55,481 bases of DNA. It comes from Candidatus Gastranaerophilales bacterium. Lineage in GTDB: Bacteria > Cyanobacteriota > Vampirovibrionia > Gastranaerophilales > Gastranaerophilaceae. Position numbers and translations under genes: made by a program. Below are positions 43,156 to 53,627 of the stretch, piece by piece. The stretch covers positions 1 through 55,481 of the forward strand of contig CALUQG010000011.1 of the NCBI GenBank assembly GCA_944322855.1, written 5' to 3'. Every line of letters starts with the position of its first letter. The stretch's first letter is position 1. The notes below the pieces were generated by a model. That model searched no databases. It was not told the origin of the DNA and worked only from the letters and a program-made list of their open reading frames with translations.

Positions 43156-45420
43156 ATGTATCAAAACGTTATAAACAACAAAGAAGAACAATCTCAGGGC
43201 ATGTTGAATAAATATGCCCTTGTTCTTACGTCTATTAAAGGAATTGGTGTAAAAACATTCAGCTATATTATTCCTGATGAGCTTAAATCATCTATAAAAA
43301 TCGGTCAGCCCGTACTCGTACCATTTGGAAGAATGGGATTGATTAATGCTTTTGTTGTCGGCTTTTCGAACTATCTTCCGGAGGGAATAAAAGCAAAAAA
43401 TATTTCCAAAATACTCGATATGACACCGGTTTTCGATGTAGATTATCTCAAATTTCTGGAATGGGTTTCTGATTATTACTTTTGTTCTATTCAAAATGTA
43501 TTAGAATGCGCAGTACCAATGAAGTTTCTTGCCAATGAAAAAAAAGAACGTACAAAAAAATTTGTTGAATATTTAGATGATACTTCATCCACAAAAAGAC
43601 AAAAAGAAATTCTTGAGCTCCTTAAAAATTCGGGAAAAATTGAACTGATGGAATTTGAAAAAAAAGCAAAAACTACAAAAAATACTATTCAAAAACTTGA
43701 AAAAGCCGGATTTTTAAAAATTACTGAAGAAAAATTATACAGAAACCCTCTGGATATTTTTAACAAAGACATCCAAGAAGGTCTTGAACCGTTTCCTAAA
43801 TTGATGGAAGAACAAAAAATTGCTTACGAAAAGATAAAACAACATTTCCAAAAATATGAAAAACTGCTCTTGTATGGAGTAACTTCATCAGGAAAAACAG
43901 AGGTGTATTTTAGAGCAATAAAAGATGTTCTCGATAGTGGGAAAAACGTACTTTTTCTTGCGCCGGAAATAGCACTTGCTTCCGTTTTGACAAGAAGACT
44001 TTCAAAACGTTTCGGAACAGACAAAACCGCAATATGGCATTCAAGTATATCAGAAGGCGAAAAATTTGATGTCTGGCAAAAAATAAAAAACAATGAAATA
44101 AGAATTCTTGCAGGTGCCCGTTCTGCTGTATTTGCTCCGCTGAAAAATATCGGACTCATTATAATTGACGAAGAACATGAAAGCGCTTACAAGCAAACAA
44201 TGCCCTCACCCAGATACGATGCAAGGATGGTGGCGGAAAAACTCGCTCAGCTGAATAATTGTCCGCTTCTTCTCGGCAGTGCCACACCTGATATCAATAC
44301 ATATTATTATGCAAAAAATTCCAAAACTCTTCTTGAGATGAAAAAAAGATACAACAACTATCCTATGGCAAAAGTTCATGTTGTTGATATGAGAGAAGAA
44401 CGTTTTAAATCAAACAACGGTATTTTTTCAAGAGCTCTTGTGACTGCAATTGAACAAAATTTAAAAAACAAAAAGCAATCTATTTTACTTTTGAACAGAA
44501 GAGGATTTTCCACATACACCCAGTGTCTTGCCTGCGGAGAAGTAATCGAATGCCCCAAATGTGCAATACCATTAATATTCCACTCCCAGACTCAAACTTT
44601 AAAATGTCATTATTGTGAACACGAAGAGCCAATGCCGCTACAATGTCCTAAATGCAATAGTGAAGCTTTAAAAAACTGCGGAACAGGTGTTCAAAAAGTT
44701 GAATTAATAGCTCAAAAACTCTTTCCTGATGCAAAAATAGTACGTCTGGACAGTGATTCACTTTCAAAAAAGAATTTGCACATAGAAATACTCGATGCTT
44801 TTTCAAAAGGTAAAATAGATATTTTAATTGGCACACAGATGCTGGCAAAAGGTCTGGATAATCCTAATGTTACGCTGGTTGGTGTCGTAAATGCCGACAG
44901 CAGTTTTAACCTGCCGGATTTCAGATCCTGCGAGAGGGGATTTCAACTGCTTACACAGGTAGCAGGCAGAGCCGGAAGAGGAGAAAATCCGGGAGATGTA
45001 TATTTTCAGACCTACAATCCTGCTTTTTTTGCACTTGAAACAGCAAAAGAACAAAATTACGAAAGCTTTTTTGAAACAGAAATAAAATCAAGGGAAGATT
45101 TTGATTACCCTCCATTTAGTAAGATAATAAGGATTATTTTATCTTCAAAAAACAAATACAGAGCAGAAAGATCTTCTCAGGAAATAGCAATGCGGCTCAA
45201 TAATACTATTGAGAAAATGCAAATCTCAGAACCTGTTGCTGTACTTGGCCCTTGCGCCTGTGTAATAGAGAAACTGCAAGATTGGTACAGGTTTCAAATA
45301 CTTATAAAAAACAAGCTCGAAGAAAGAGGGCACAGGTTTATACATTCATTTTTGAATAACATAAAACTTCCTGATGACATAAAATTAACCGTAGATGTTG
45401 ACCCTCTTGATATTTTGTAA
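43156..45420 (+). CDS. priA: Primosomal replication restart helicase PriA
   Basis: 754-aa SF2 helicase that reloads the replisome at stalled forks. N-terminal 3'-DNA-end binding domain (LVLTSIKGIGVKTFSYIIPD, then VLVPFGRMG), Walker A GVTSSGKTEVYF, DEEH box (LIIIDEEHESAYKQ), then eight zinc-binding cysteines (CLACGEVIECPKC, CHYCEH, CPKCNSEALKNCGTG), motif V/VI GTQMLAKGLDNPNVTL and QVAGRAGRG. No clear Shine-Dalgarno at 43156; the in-frame ATG at 43201 (MLNKYALV) is an alternative start. Length is normal for the family. Confidence 0.96.
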   Translation: MYQNVINNKEEQSQGMLNKYALVLTSIKGIGVKTFSYIIPDELKSSIKIGQPVLVPFGRMGLINAFVVGFSNYLPEGIKAKNISKILDMTPVFDVDYLKFLEWVSDYYFCSIQNVLECAVPMKFLANEKKERTKKFVEYLDDTSSTKRQKEILELLKNSGKIELMEFEKKAKTTKNTIQKLEKAGFLKITEEKLYRNPLDIFNKDIQEGLEPFPKLMEEQKIAYEKIKQHFQKYEKLLLYGVTSSGKTEVYFRAIKDVLDSGKNVLFLAPEIALASVLTRRLSKRFGTDKTAIWHSSISEGEKFDVWQKIKNNEIRILAGARSAVFAPLKNIGLIIIDEEHESAYKQTMPSPRYDARMVAEKLAQLNNCPLLLGSATPDINTYYYAKNSKTLLEMKKRYNNYPMAKVHVVDMREERFKSNNGIFSRALVTAIEQNLKNKKQSILLLNRRGFSTYTQCLACGEVIECPKCAIPLIFHSQTQTLKCHYCEHEEPMPLQCPKCNSEALKNCGTGVQKVELIAQKLFPDAKIVRLDSDSLSKKNLHIEILDAFSKGKIDILIGTQMLAKGLDNPNVTLVGVVNADSSFNLPDFRSCERGFQLLTQVAGRAGRGENPGDVYFQTYNPAFFALETAKEQNYESFFETEIKSREDFDYPPFSKIIRIILSSKNKYRAERSSQEIAMRLNNTIEKMQISEPVAVLGPCACVIEKLQDWYRFQILIKNKLEERGHRFIHSFLNNIKLPDDIKLTVDVDPLDIL

Positions 45421-45455
45421 ATAAAAAAGAAGAATTTTACAAAAAACTTTTATTA

Positions 45456-45487
45456 AAAAGGCAGACCCCTTAAAGAGTCTGCCTTTT
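45456..45487. terminator. Bidirectional terminator between priA and gap
   Basis: AAAAGGCAGAC (45456-45466) pairs with GTCTGCCTTTT (45477-45487), an 11-bp perfect stem with a 10-nt loop, A-rich and T-rich on either side. Confidence 0.85.
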
Positions 45488-45505
45488 GGTTATAAATTAT
45501 AAAAA

Positions 45506-46516
<1,011 letters not shown>

Positions 46517-46559
46517 TTAGCTCCTCTTCTTTTTTAACTATATGTTAATCTACACCTAA

Positions 46560-46588
46560 GTTATAAATGAAAAATACATGATAATCAA
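46560..46588 (-). promoter_or_regulatory. gap promoter
   Basis: Minus-strand -35 TTGATT (plus 46583-46588), 17-bp spacer, -10 TATAAC (plus 46560-46565); about 40 nt of leader to the ATG. Confidence 0.55.
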
Positions 46589-46610
46589 GCTTTTTCATGT
46601 GTTCCAATAT

Positions 46611-47951
46611 TTAGATATTTTCAGAAAAAAGTTCAAAATCTTCGCTGTCAACGGTGCGTAGAAAATCTATCCAATCAGTATAATAATCATCAAGAGCTTT
46701 TATATAGCCTATCAGAATTTCTTTATATGATTGTTCCATAACAATCAGTGAAGTTAAATCGCTTTTGCCCTCATTATAGTTTTTCTTTGATGTGTTAATT
46801 AACTTTTCAGAATCCTTTATCAAACGCTGTTTATAAAACACAAGATTTGCCTGAGAATTCAAAAATTTGTCATACGCACTGTTCATTTCTTTTTCTGCTT
46901 TATTTTTCAACGACTCATAATTTATTTGAGCCTGTTCAACAAGCAGTTTTGCATTTTTTATTTCAGGCCTGTACGAATAAAGCAGCGGAATATTGGAAAG
47001 ATTTGCACCTGCATACGCACCTGCTCTGTATTCTCCAGTATCAGAATGATTTACAGCCTGATAGGCATATCCGCCGAGTATTTGTACATCAGGTATTCTC
47101 TGCCTTGACACAACTACAAGATTTTTCTTTGCAATTTCTATGTCCTGTTTTGCGGCTCTCAGATCCAGCCTTTTTTCAAGACCTCTTTGCTTTATTTGCT
47201 CAAAAGACGGCATTTCTTTATTAAAATCCGGAGTTTTTAGAGATATAAATACAGTTTCGCCGGGAAGTTCATCTTCATACGAGTCATACAAAATATCTCC
47301 ATCCTGTTTAATATTCAATGCCTTGTTAAACTCGTTTCTCGCTGATTTTACATCTGATTTTGCGGTATTAATCTGCGTCGAAATTTGATTTAGGGCTATT
47401 TGAGCCTGTATAACATCAGTTTCAAGAACTTCTTTAGCTTTTAAACGTTTTTTAGAAAGTTTCAAAAACTCTTCCAGAAGTTTTTCCTGTTCAAACAGAC
47501 ACGCAAGAATTGTTTTTGCACTCACCAGATCAACATAAGTTTCTCTTACATCCATTTCCAGTTCAAATTCTCTGTTTTTTACATCAAGATCCTGCTTATA
47601 CAGATATGCCTGTGCAAGATGTTTTCTTGGAGCTCTTTTTGCAATCTCTATCGTCTCAGATGCACCAATCTGCTGCGGATTACCCTTGCCTGCGGCTCCG
47701 TAGTTATAAAAAATATTTATCTCAGGATTATTCAATCTGTTAGCAATTTTGACATTATTTTTTGCCAGTTCGACATTTATCCTGTCTGATTGCAAATCCA
47801 GATTATTGGAAAGTGCCAGTTCTATCGCATCATTTAGTGTTATTTTCTGTATCTGCTGTGCAAAAACCTTAACTGCAGAAACAAAAGAAAATAAACACAT
47901 GCCTGCTAAAAAAGAAGATATAAAAAATTTAGATTTTAAATTGTGTATCAT
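46611..47951 (-). CDS. TolC/CusC-like outer-membrane efflux protein
   Basis: 446-aa second outer-membrane factor. Signal peptide FFISSFLAGMCLFSFVSAVK (about 9-28) ending near VFAQQ. Two OEP repeats: KITLNDAIELALSNNLDLQS (36-55) and KRLDLRAAKQDIEIAKKNL (about 260-278); YAYQAVNHSDTGEYRAGAYA resembles the CusC strands. It is not followed by an adaptor or pump. Its ATG overlaps the stop of the AsmA-like gene (TAATG), so translation is coupled to it. Confidence 0.88.
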   Translation of the reverse strand: MIHNLKSKFFISSFLAGMCLFSFVSAVKVFAQQIQKITLNDAIELALSNNLDLQSDRINVELAKNNVKIANRLNNPEINIFYNYGAAGKGNPQQIGASETIEIAKRAPRKHLAQAYLYKQDLDVKNREFELEMDVRETYVDLVSAKTILACLFEQEKLLEEFLKLSKKRLKAKEVLETDVIQAQIALNQISTQINTAKSDVKSARNEFNKALNIKQDGDILYDSYEDELPGETVFISLKTPDFNKEMPSFEQIKQRGLEKRLDLRAAKQDIEIAKKNLVVVSRQRIPDVQILGGYAYQAVNHSDTGEYRAGAYAGANLSNIPLLYSYRPEIKNAKLLVEQAQINYESLKNKAEKEMNSAYDKFLNSQANLVFYKQRLIKDSEKLINTSKKNYNEGKSDLTSLIVMEQSYKEILIGYIKALDDYYTDWIDFLRTVDSEDFELFSENI

Positions 47952-50900
47952 TATTGTTCTGTATTTTCTGTTCCAGTAGATGTACTTTCCGAAGAGGATT
48001 TACCTTTATAAAATTTATACAAAGTACCGAGGGTCTGTACAGCCTTGTTTTGCTTAAGTTCCTGCACTTTTTCATTATTGTCTATTACATTTTTCAAATC
48101 CTCTTTTACTGCTTCTTTTAATTCTTCTTTGTTAGCCGGTAATGAAGGCTGTTTTACAGAAGAAGTTTCTTGAACAGCACCCTCTACAGAGTCATTTAAT
48201 TCATTTTGTTCTTTTGAAATTACTTCCGGAGTATTTAGCCATTTTAGGCTTTTTACCGCTGAAGCAGGATTATTAAGGTTGCCGTTCAATACAACTTTAA
48301 AGGACTGTGTACCTGTCTTTGAAGGAGTTAATGCAGGAATTTTTTCAAGTTCAGACTTATTCACTGCAGCATTATAGCTGTTAAAGACAGAAGATATTGC
48401 ACTGCCGAATTTAGGAATGTATGATGCGATTTTTCCTGCTGATAACTGATTTATAGGGCCGAGAGCAGCGGAAACTTCCGGCGAAATTGAGCCCATAATC
48501 TGTAATGAAGAAATCATCGACAAAATATTAACATTTCCTGATATCAATAAAGACATATGAGGACCTGACATTTTTACAGGATTAAGAACAGCCGTACCGT
48601 TAACAAGTTTTAAATCTCCGTTCAAATAAGAAAATTTTCCTGTATTATAAGGAGATATTGTATTAATAAGGCTTCCTATTTTTGAGGAAATAAAGCTCTG
48701 AGAAAGCAGATTATCTGCTTTTAAAAATGTCTCAAATCTGCCGAGACTTCCCATTTGTCCGTCCTTTAATGAAAAATCGACCTTTCCGTTTAATGATTTC
48801 ATCTGCTGTTCATAAGTTGAACCCTTCAATTTTACATCAGCATTAAAATCAACATTACCTATTATCTGGTCTTTCAAAGCGGCAAAAACTGTTACAGCTG
48901 AATTTGCATTTACACTTTTGCCTGAAACTTTGGCTTTAATCTCTGTGTTTGCAAGGTTATATGTAACATTTCCGTCAACAGATCCGTTATATATAGCAGC
49001 TTTCAGATTATTTAGCTTAAACAAATCATTCAAAAGTGTAAAATCACCTGTAATAGCCGTAATAACCAAATCACCGCCTATTTGTTTCATCTTCAATTTT
49101 TGAATATCTATTTTCCCGTCAGAGATTTTTACAGGAACAACAAGTTTTGAAGATGAAGAAGATGATACAGTCTGTGTATTGGAGGCAGGAAAAGCTTTGG
49201 TTATCTTTTCCATAGCAGCAAAGATTTTATCAACATCAAAATTTGTTGAAGTTAAAATCATTCGTTTTACTAAAAAGATATTTGAAAATCTTGTTGAAGC
49301 ATCTGCATCTATATTTAACGGTGTACCGTTGATATCAAGATTTTGTATTTTTGCGCTGAGTGTTTCATCGTTTAATTCAATATCAGCAGCCTGAATTTTT
49401 GTGAGTATCTCGGGAACATTAACATCTTTTATGGAGAAAAATCCTCGAAAAACAGGCATTGATGCATTGCCGGATATAGCAACATCACCTTTTAAAGACA
49501 ATACTGCAGAAGGAAATGCTGCATTTGAGACAGTCAGTGTTTGAGGGACAGAAAAATTTAGCTTTAACAACGGATTTGCTGAAGTAACATTTTCAACAGA
49601 ACCTGTTAGACCTGCTATCTGTACCGTACCTTTTTTATTATAAGAAAAATCTTCTGATATATTGCTTTTGTTAGAAAGATACAAAGAAGCATCTGCCAAG
49701 TGCAGATTGTCATTTTTGTAATCCATTTCAATATTGAGTAATCCTGGCTTAGAAAGCATTTTTTTGATTCTTACAGGCGCTAAATTATTATTTTTGCTGC
49801 TGTAAGCCTGAATATCGACTTTTATTTTTGATATGTCGCCGCTGATTTTAGCAACAGCTGGTACAACTCCTGATGCATCAACAAAACTTCTGAATTCTAA
49901 AGGAAGCATACTTTTTATATCTTTTGAATTCAAAGATATTTTTGAAAGAATATCAATTTTCATATCTTTCATATAATCATTCACTGAACCCGATACATCG
50001 GCTTTTGACGAGTTCATTGTCAAAGTAAACGGAACTATTGTTAATTTGTCAGGTATAATTTTCAACTGCACTGATGGTGCTGAAATTTTTACTGACGGAT
50101 TGTATAAGTTTAGAACCGAAGATTCTAAATCAATATCTCCGCTATAGCTTATACCGTTTGAAACCGGCTTAGTTTTTATTTTTACATAAGACAGTGCATT
50201 TGAAAAAGAAAAAACAGAAGCTCTGTCTTTTATAAAAAGTTTTTTCAAAGATATATTGATATCCGGCTCAATTCTCGCAAGCTGTCCTTTTATAATCACA
50301 TGCAAATTCAATATACCGTCGTTCAAATAATAAGCTTTCTTTAAATCAGTTGGCGCAAAAGCGTTAAATATCTGTGCGAGATTTATATCGCCCGATTTCA
50401 CAGTCAAATCAGCCATAGCAGAAGAATCAATACTGCCGCTGGCTTTTAGAGCAGTACCATTCACCAGTGCACCTGCATTTTTTATCTTTAAAGAATTATT
50501 AGAAAAATCCAGATCAGCCACGACTTGGTTAATCTTAACAGGCATGGTTCTATGAGAAATAAATCCGTCTGTAACTCTAAAATACCCTGATGATTCAAAG
50601 TTCTTTAAGTCGGTTTTTAATGAAAGATTTGAATTTATATATCCGCCTGTTTTTATATCGGAAAGTTCGTTTTCAACATTCAAAGAATTAAGCAAAGCCT
50701 GCACAAAATCTTTTATTGAAGCGAAAGTTATCTTTTCGGCATTTAAATTCAAATCGATTTTTGTCGAATGAGAATGCTTAACAAGTGCTTTTAATGAAGC
50801 TTTTTCAGAGGTACTTAAATACAAATCCGACTCGATATCTGTTTCATGTCCCTTTGATATCAACCTGAAAAAGCTGTCAGGAAGCTTTTTACCGTCAAGT

Positions 50901-51760
50901 TTCAAGCTGAACTTATCTATATATGCTGTGCCGTTCAAATCAGTATGACCTTTGTGCTCATTTATTTTCATATCAATATTGATATCGGCTTTTGGATCAA
51001 ACTTTACTATTTCATTTATAAAATCTATTTGCGGTACCACTGCCGGCTGAGTTGAAGTTTCAGATGAAGCAGTGATTTGAGGCCAGTATGTATTAATTTT
51101 TATGTTAAAATCAACATTTTCCTTGTCATTTACAAGTATCTGTCCGTCAGCAAATACATTCATATTTTTGTTAACAACAGCATCTTTCAAAACAAAGCTT
51201 TTACCGTTCAACGTAAGTTTATTAGATGTTTTTTCATCTTTTAAAGTCAACACATAACTATTTACGTTAACAACAGGCAGCTTCAATGATATTTTCAAAG
51301 GTATTTCCTGAGTTTGCTCAGTCTGGTTTTCAGATGAGGCCATATTCTTAGTCAAATATTCGACAATATCAAACTGACCGTTTTTTAAATATACTAGAGA
51401 AACATTTGCTTTATTCACCGAAATATCAGAAATTTGCAATGTTTTAAACAACAAAGGCAGCAAAGATATTTTGACTTCAGCCGTATCCAAAGACGCAAAT
51501 TTTGAACTTTCAGGATAAGAAATTTCTGCGCCTTTTATTCTTATTCCGGCTTTTAATGAAGGTGTAGTAACAATTTTCAGATCTTGAAAATTAAAATGTA
51601 ATTTTGCATTTTCCTCTACTATTTTTTGTATATCAGATTTATAATTGTTCAAGTTTATTGCACTTGGAAGAATAAACAAAAATGCGGCATACAAAAATGC
51701 AACGCAAACTAAAAGTACAATAAGAATATTTTTATATTTTTTCAAAAAATTCATAACCAA
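47951..51760 (-). CDS. AsmA-like inner-membrane/periplasmic protein
   Basis: 1269-aa AsmA-family protein (TamB/YhdP-type bridge-like lipid transport relatives). One N-terminal membrane helix (ILIVLLVCVAFLYAAFLFIL, 11-30), the AsmA start region (INLNNYKSDIQKIVEENAKL, about 36-55) and repeated amphipathic beta-strands typical of a hydrophobic groove. The AsmA C-terminal region is at about 1000-1130 (LKGSTYEQQMKSLNGKVDFS, KMSGPHMSLLISGNV). The last 100 residues are a charged Glu/Lys/Ser-rich tail. Members are thought to move phospholipids or aid outer-membrane protein assembly. Cotranscribed and coupled with the TolC-like gene downstream. Confidence 0.9.
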   Translation of the reverse strand: MVMNFLKKYKNILIVLLVCVAFLYAAFLFILPSAINLNNYKSDIQKIVEENAKLHFNFQDLKIVTTPSLKAGIRIKGAEISYPESSKFASLDTAEVKISLLPLLFKTLQISDISVNKANVSLVYLKNGQFDIVEYLTKNMASSENQTEQTQEIPLKISLKLPVVNVNSYVLTLKDEKTSNKLTLNGKSFVLKDAVVNKNMNVFADGQILVNDKENVDFNIKINTYWPQITASSETSTQPAVVPQIDFINEIVKFDPKADINIDMKINEHKGHTDLNGTAYIDKFSLKLDGKKLPDSFFRLISKGHETDIESDLYLSTSEKASLKALVKHSHSTKIDLNLNAEKITFASIKDFVQALLNSLNVENELSDIKTGGYINSNLSLKTDLKNFESSGYFRVTDGFISHRTMPVKINQVVADLDFSNNSLKIKNAGALVNGTALKASGSIDSSAMADLTVKSGDINLAQIFNAFAPTDLKKAYYLNDGILNLHVIIKGQLARIEPDINISLKKLFIKDRASVFSFSNALSYVKIKTKPVSNGISYSGDIDLESSVLNLYNPSVKISAPSVQLKIIPDKLTIVPFTLTMNSSKADVSGSVNDYMKDMKIDILSKISLNSKDIKSMLPLEFRSFVDASGVVPAVAKISGDISKIKVDIQAYSSKNNNLAPVRIKKMLSKPGLLNIEMDYKNDNLHLADASLYLSNKSNISEDFSYNKKGTVQIAGLTGSVENVTSANPLLKLNFSVPQTLTVSNAAFPSAVLSLKGDVAISGNASMPVFRGFFSIKDVNVPEILTKIQAADIELNDETLSAKIQNLDINGTPLNIDADASTRFSNIFLVKRMILTSTNFDVDKIFAAMEKITKAFPASNTQTVSSSSSSKLVVPVKISDGKIDIQKLKMKQIGGDLVITAITGDFTLLNDLFKLNNLKAAIYNGSVDGNVTYNLANTEIKAKVSGKSVNANSAVTVFAALKDQIIGNVDFNADVKLKGSTYEQQMKSLNGKVDFSLKDGQMGSLGRFETFLKADNLLSQSFISSKIGSLINTISPYNTGKFSYLNGDLKLVNGTAVLNPVKMSGPHMSLLISGNVNILSMISSLQIMGSISPEVSAALGPINQLSAGKIASYIPKFGSAISSVFNSYNAAVNKSELEKIPALTPSKTGTQSFKVVLNGNLNNPASAVKSLKWLNTPEVISKEQNELNDSVEGAVQETSSVKQPSLPANKEELKEAVKEDLKNVIDNNEKVQELKQNKAVQTLGTLYKFYKGKSSSESTSTGTENTEQ

Positions 51761-51852
51761 CCCCTGTTTGTTAACACCTCTACAATACTTTAACCTGCAA
51801 CATAAATCAAGAAATCATCCTCCAGTTATTTTATTTTTTTTAAGAAAAAAAG

Positions 51853-51861
51853 TGTTATAAT
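51853..51861 (+). promoter_or_regulatory. Extended -10 promoter
   Basis: TGTTATAAT (TATAAT at 51856-51861), 56 bp before the next ATG, the same word as at 33253-33262. Confidence 0.45.
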
Positions 51862-51917
51862 TTGAATATAAAATTATAAAAAGTTACTCCCCCAATAACT
51901 CTGGAAAGGAAATAGAT

Positions 51918-52676
51918 ATGAAAAAGGAACTAAGAAAGTTTTGTGCACTATTCTTGCTTGCATCTTTTATCTCAATAAACAACTTTTCATTGAGCGCTTG
52001 TGCTGAAACAACAACTCCTGCTAATGAAATTAAACCTGTATCACAAATCCAAATTAAATCGCAGGTAGAGCACCTGCCTAGTTATGACAAAACAGAAATA
52101 AACACTGTCAATATAACATCGAAAAAAGCAACAATCTCACAGGGGAATGTAATTAAAATTGCTTTTGCTCAAAGTTTTTCATCCAAAACAGCTAAGGTTG
52201 GCGACAAAGTCGATTTTATTTTGAAAGAGGATTTAAAAACAGAAGAAGGCAGAGTCCTTTTACCTGCTACAACAAAAATCATCGCAACAGTAAAAGAAGT
52301 TATACCTACAAAAATATGGAACAGAAACGCTCAGGTCCTGTTGAGCATAGGAGATATAGTGCTCCCTGACGGAACAACAGGAACAATATCAGCGCAGGTT
52401 CACTCAAAAAATGCAACATTAAAACGCTCAAGCTGGGCTGCAGTTGGTAAAGCCTCATTGTGGACAGTCGGCTTGTTTGGCATAGGTGCAGGTGTCGGTG
52501 CTGCAATCGGTGCTGCTGCTGATGCAGTCGGAACAGGATGTCTTGCAATAGGTATGCCTGTAGGCGGCGGTCTCGGTTTAATCCTCGGTTCTGTTACAAA
52601 AGGCTTGAATTACAAAGCAAAACCGGGTAAAACTATTTATATAGAACTTACTCAGGATCTCGATATTTGTTATTAA
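51918..52676 (+). CDS. Exported protein with glycine-zipper C-terminal region
   Basis: 252-aa secreted or envelope protein. Signal peptide FCALFLLASFISINNFSLSA, cleavage near ACAE (27-30). Residues about 75-160 are a beta-rich domain (AKVGDKVDFILKEDLKTEEG, RVLLPATTKIIATVKEV, VLLSIGDIVLPDGTTGTI) recalling TrbI/VirB10-like beta domains. Residues 180-225 are Gly/Ala-rich (VGLFGIGAGVGAAIGAAAD), a glycine-zipper segment that could insert in a membrane. Function unknown. Ribosome site ggaaagg 7 nt upstream. Confidence 0.75.
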   Translation: MKKELRKFCALFLLASFISINNFSLSACAETTTPANEIKPVSQIQIKSQVEHLPSYDKTEINTVNITSKKATISQGNVIKIAFAQSFSSKTAKVGDKVDFILKEDLKTEEGRVLLPATTKIIATVKEVIPTKIWNRNAQVLLSIGDIVLPDGTTGTISAQVHSKNATLKRSSWAAVGKASLWTVGLFGIGAGVGAAIGAAADAVGTGCLAIGMPVGGGLGLILGSVTKGLNYKAKPGKTIYIELTQDLDICY

Positions 52677-52693
52677 TAAAAAAAGGAAATACA

Positions 52694-53161
52694 ATGAAAG
52701 ACACATATGAAAATCTAATTTGCCCGGCATGCGGCACACCTATGAAAAAAATTTATATCAACAACAAAGATTTATTTCTTGATGTCTGTTTAGACGGATG
52801 CGGCGGTATCTGGTTTGACAACAGAGAACTTCAAAAATTTGACGAAAAAGCTGAAGATATTACTGCAATCAAAAATGCATATGCAGGCAAAACATTCAAA
52901 AAAATTGACAAAACTGTTGATAGAAAATGTCCGAAATGCCATAAAAACATGGTAAAAAATTCAGTAAGTGCAAAGCAGGAGATTTCTATTGATGAATGTT
53001 ACTTCTGCGGAGGAAAATTCTTTGACTATCAGGAGCTCGAACAAATGAGAAATCAGTACAACTCTGATGAAGAAAGAATTGCAGACATCAAAGAACTTGC
53101 AAAAGATTCTCTTGCGATGGAATTAATCCTCAACAAACTTGTCGCAAAAGATGCTGAATAG
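52694..53161 (+). CDS. Double zf-TFIIB zinc-finger protein
   Basis: 155-aa protein with two TFIIB-type zinc ribbons: CPACGTPM with CLDGCGGIWFDNREL (10-46), and CPKCHKNM with CYFCGGKFFDYQEL (82-121). Each has four Cys. The CGGIWFD signature is the zf-TFIIB (PF13453-like) pattern. Typical bacterial members are small, of unknown role. ATG at 52694 is preferred over 52667, which lies inside the upstream gene, because AAAAGGA precedes it. Likely cotranscribed with the exported protein. Confidence 0.85.
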   Translation: MKDTYENLICPACGTPMKKIYINNKDLFLDVCLDGCGGIWFDNRELQKFDEKAEDITAIKNAYAGKTFKKIDKTVDRKCPKCHKNMVKNSVSAKQEISIDECYFCGGKFFDYQELEQMRNQYNSDEERIADIKELAKDSLAMELILNKLVAKDAE

Positions 53162-53176
53162 GTAACAAACAAAGTT

Positions 53177-53214
53177 AAAAAAAGAATCTGATAACGCAGT
53201 CAGGTTCTTTTTTT
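53177..53214. terminator. Bidirectional terminator
   Basis: AAAAAAAGAATCTGA (53177-53191) pairs with TCAGGTTCTTTTTTT (53200-53214) with one G-U pair; it separates convergent genes. Confidence 0.85.
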
Positions 53215-53614
53215 ATCCTATTATTTTTTTATAAAGATTGTTTTTGGGTGCGTTATTGCCCATTTTTATTATTTTTCCCATTACAAATCGTAAAATGCTG
53301 GTATTGTTTTTATTTTTTAATACAGTAACTTTTGCAACTTTATAATCTTCATATACTTTTGGAATAATAACATTATCTTTTGGAACAAACTTTGTAAAAA
53401 TTGCGCAATCTTTTCCGTCTTCAGATTTTTTTATTTCAACTTTAATTCTGGTTGTAAGACAAACTTTATCAATACTCTTTCTTGCTGCATTAATTTTTTC
53501 AAACTTTTTATGTTTTACAGAATAATCAACAACTTTTTTCAAATCTTCACTGTATAAAAACTTTGCCTTAAAAGTCGGATTATATTTATTAATAAATTCA
53601 CGACTCAATTTCAT
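53213..53614 (-). CDS. Lineage-type protein with NPTFKAKF start, unknown
   Basis: 133-aa lysine-rich protein (about one in five residues). N-terminal KYNPTFKAKFLYS carries the F-K-(A/G) patch seen in several proteins in this window. No catalytic motif; mixed alpha/beta (CAIFTKFVPKDN, YKVAKVTVLKNK). AGGGGC 4-9 nt before the ATG. Groups with the two genes upstream on the same strand. Confidence 0.65.
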   Translation of the reverse strand: MKLSREFINKYNPTFKAKFLYSEDLKKVVDYSVKHKKFEKINAARKSIDKVCLTTRIKVEIKKSEDGKDCAIFTKFVPKDNVIIPKVYEDYKVAKVTVLKNKNNTSILRFVMGKIIKMGNNAPKNNLYKKIIG

Positions 53615-53627
53615 TTTGTGCCCCTAA

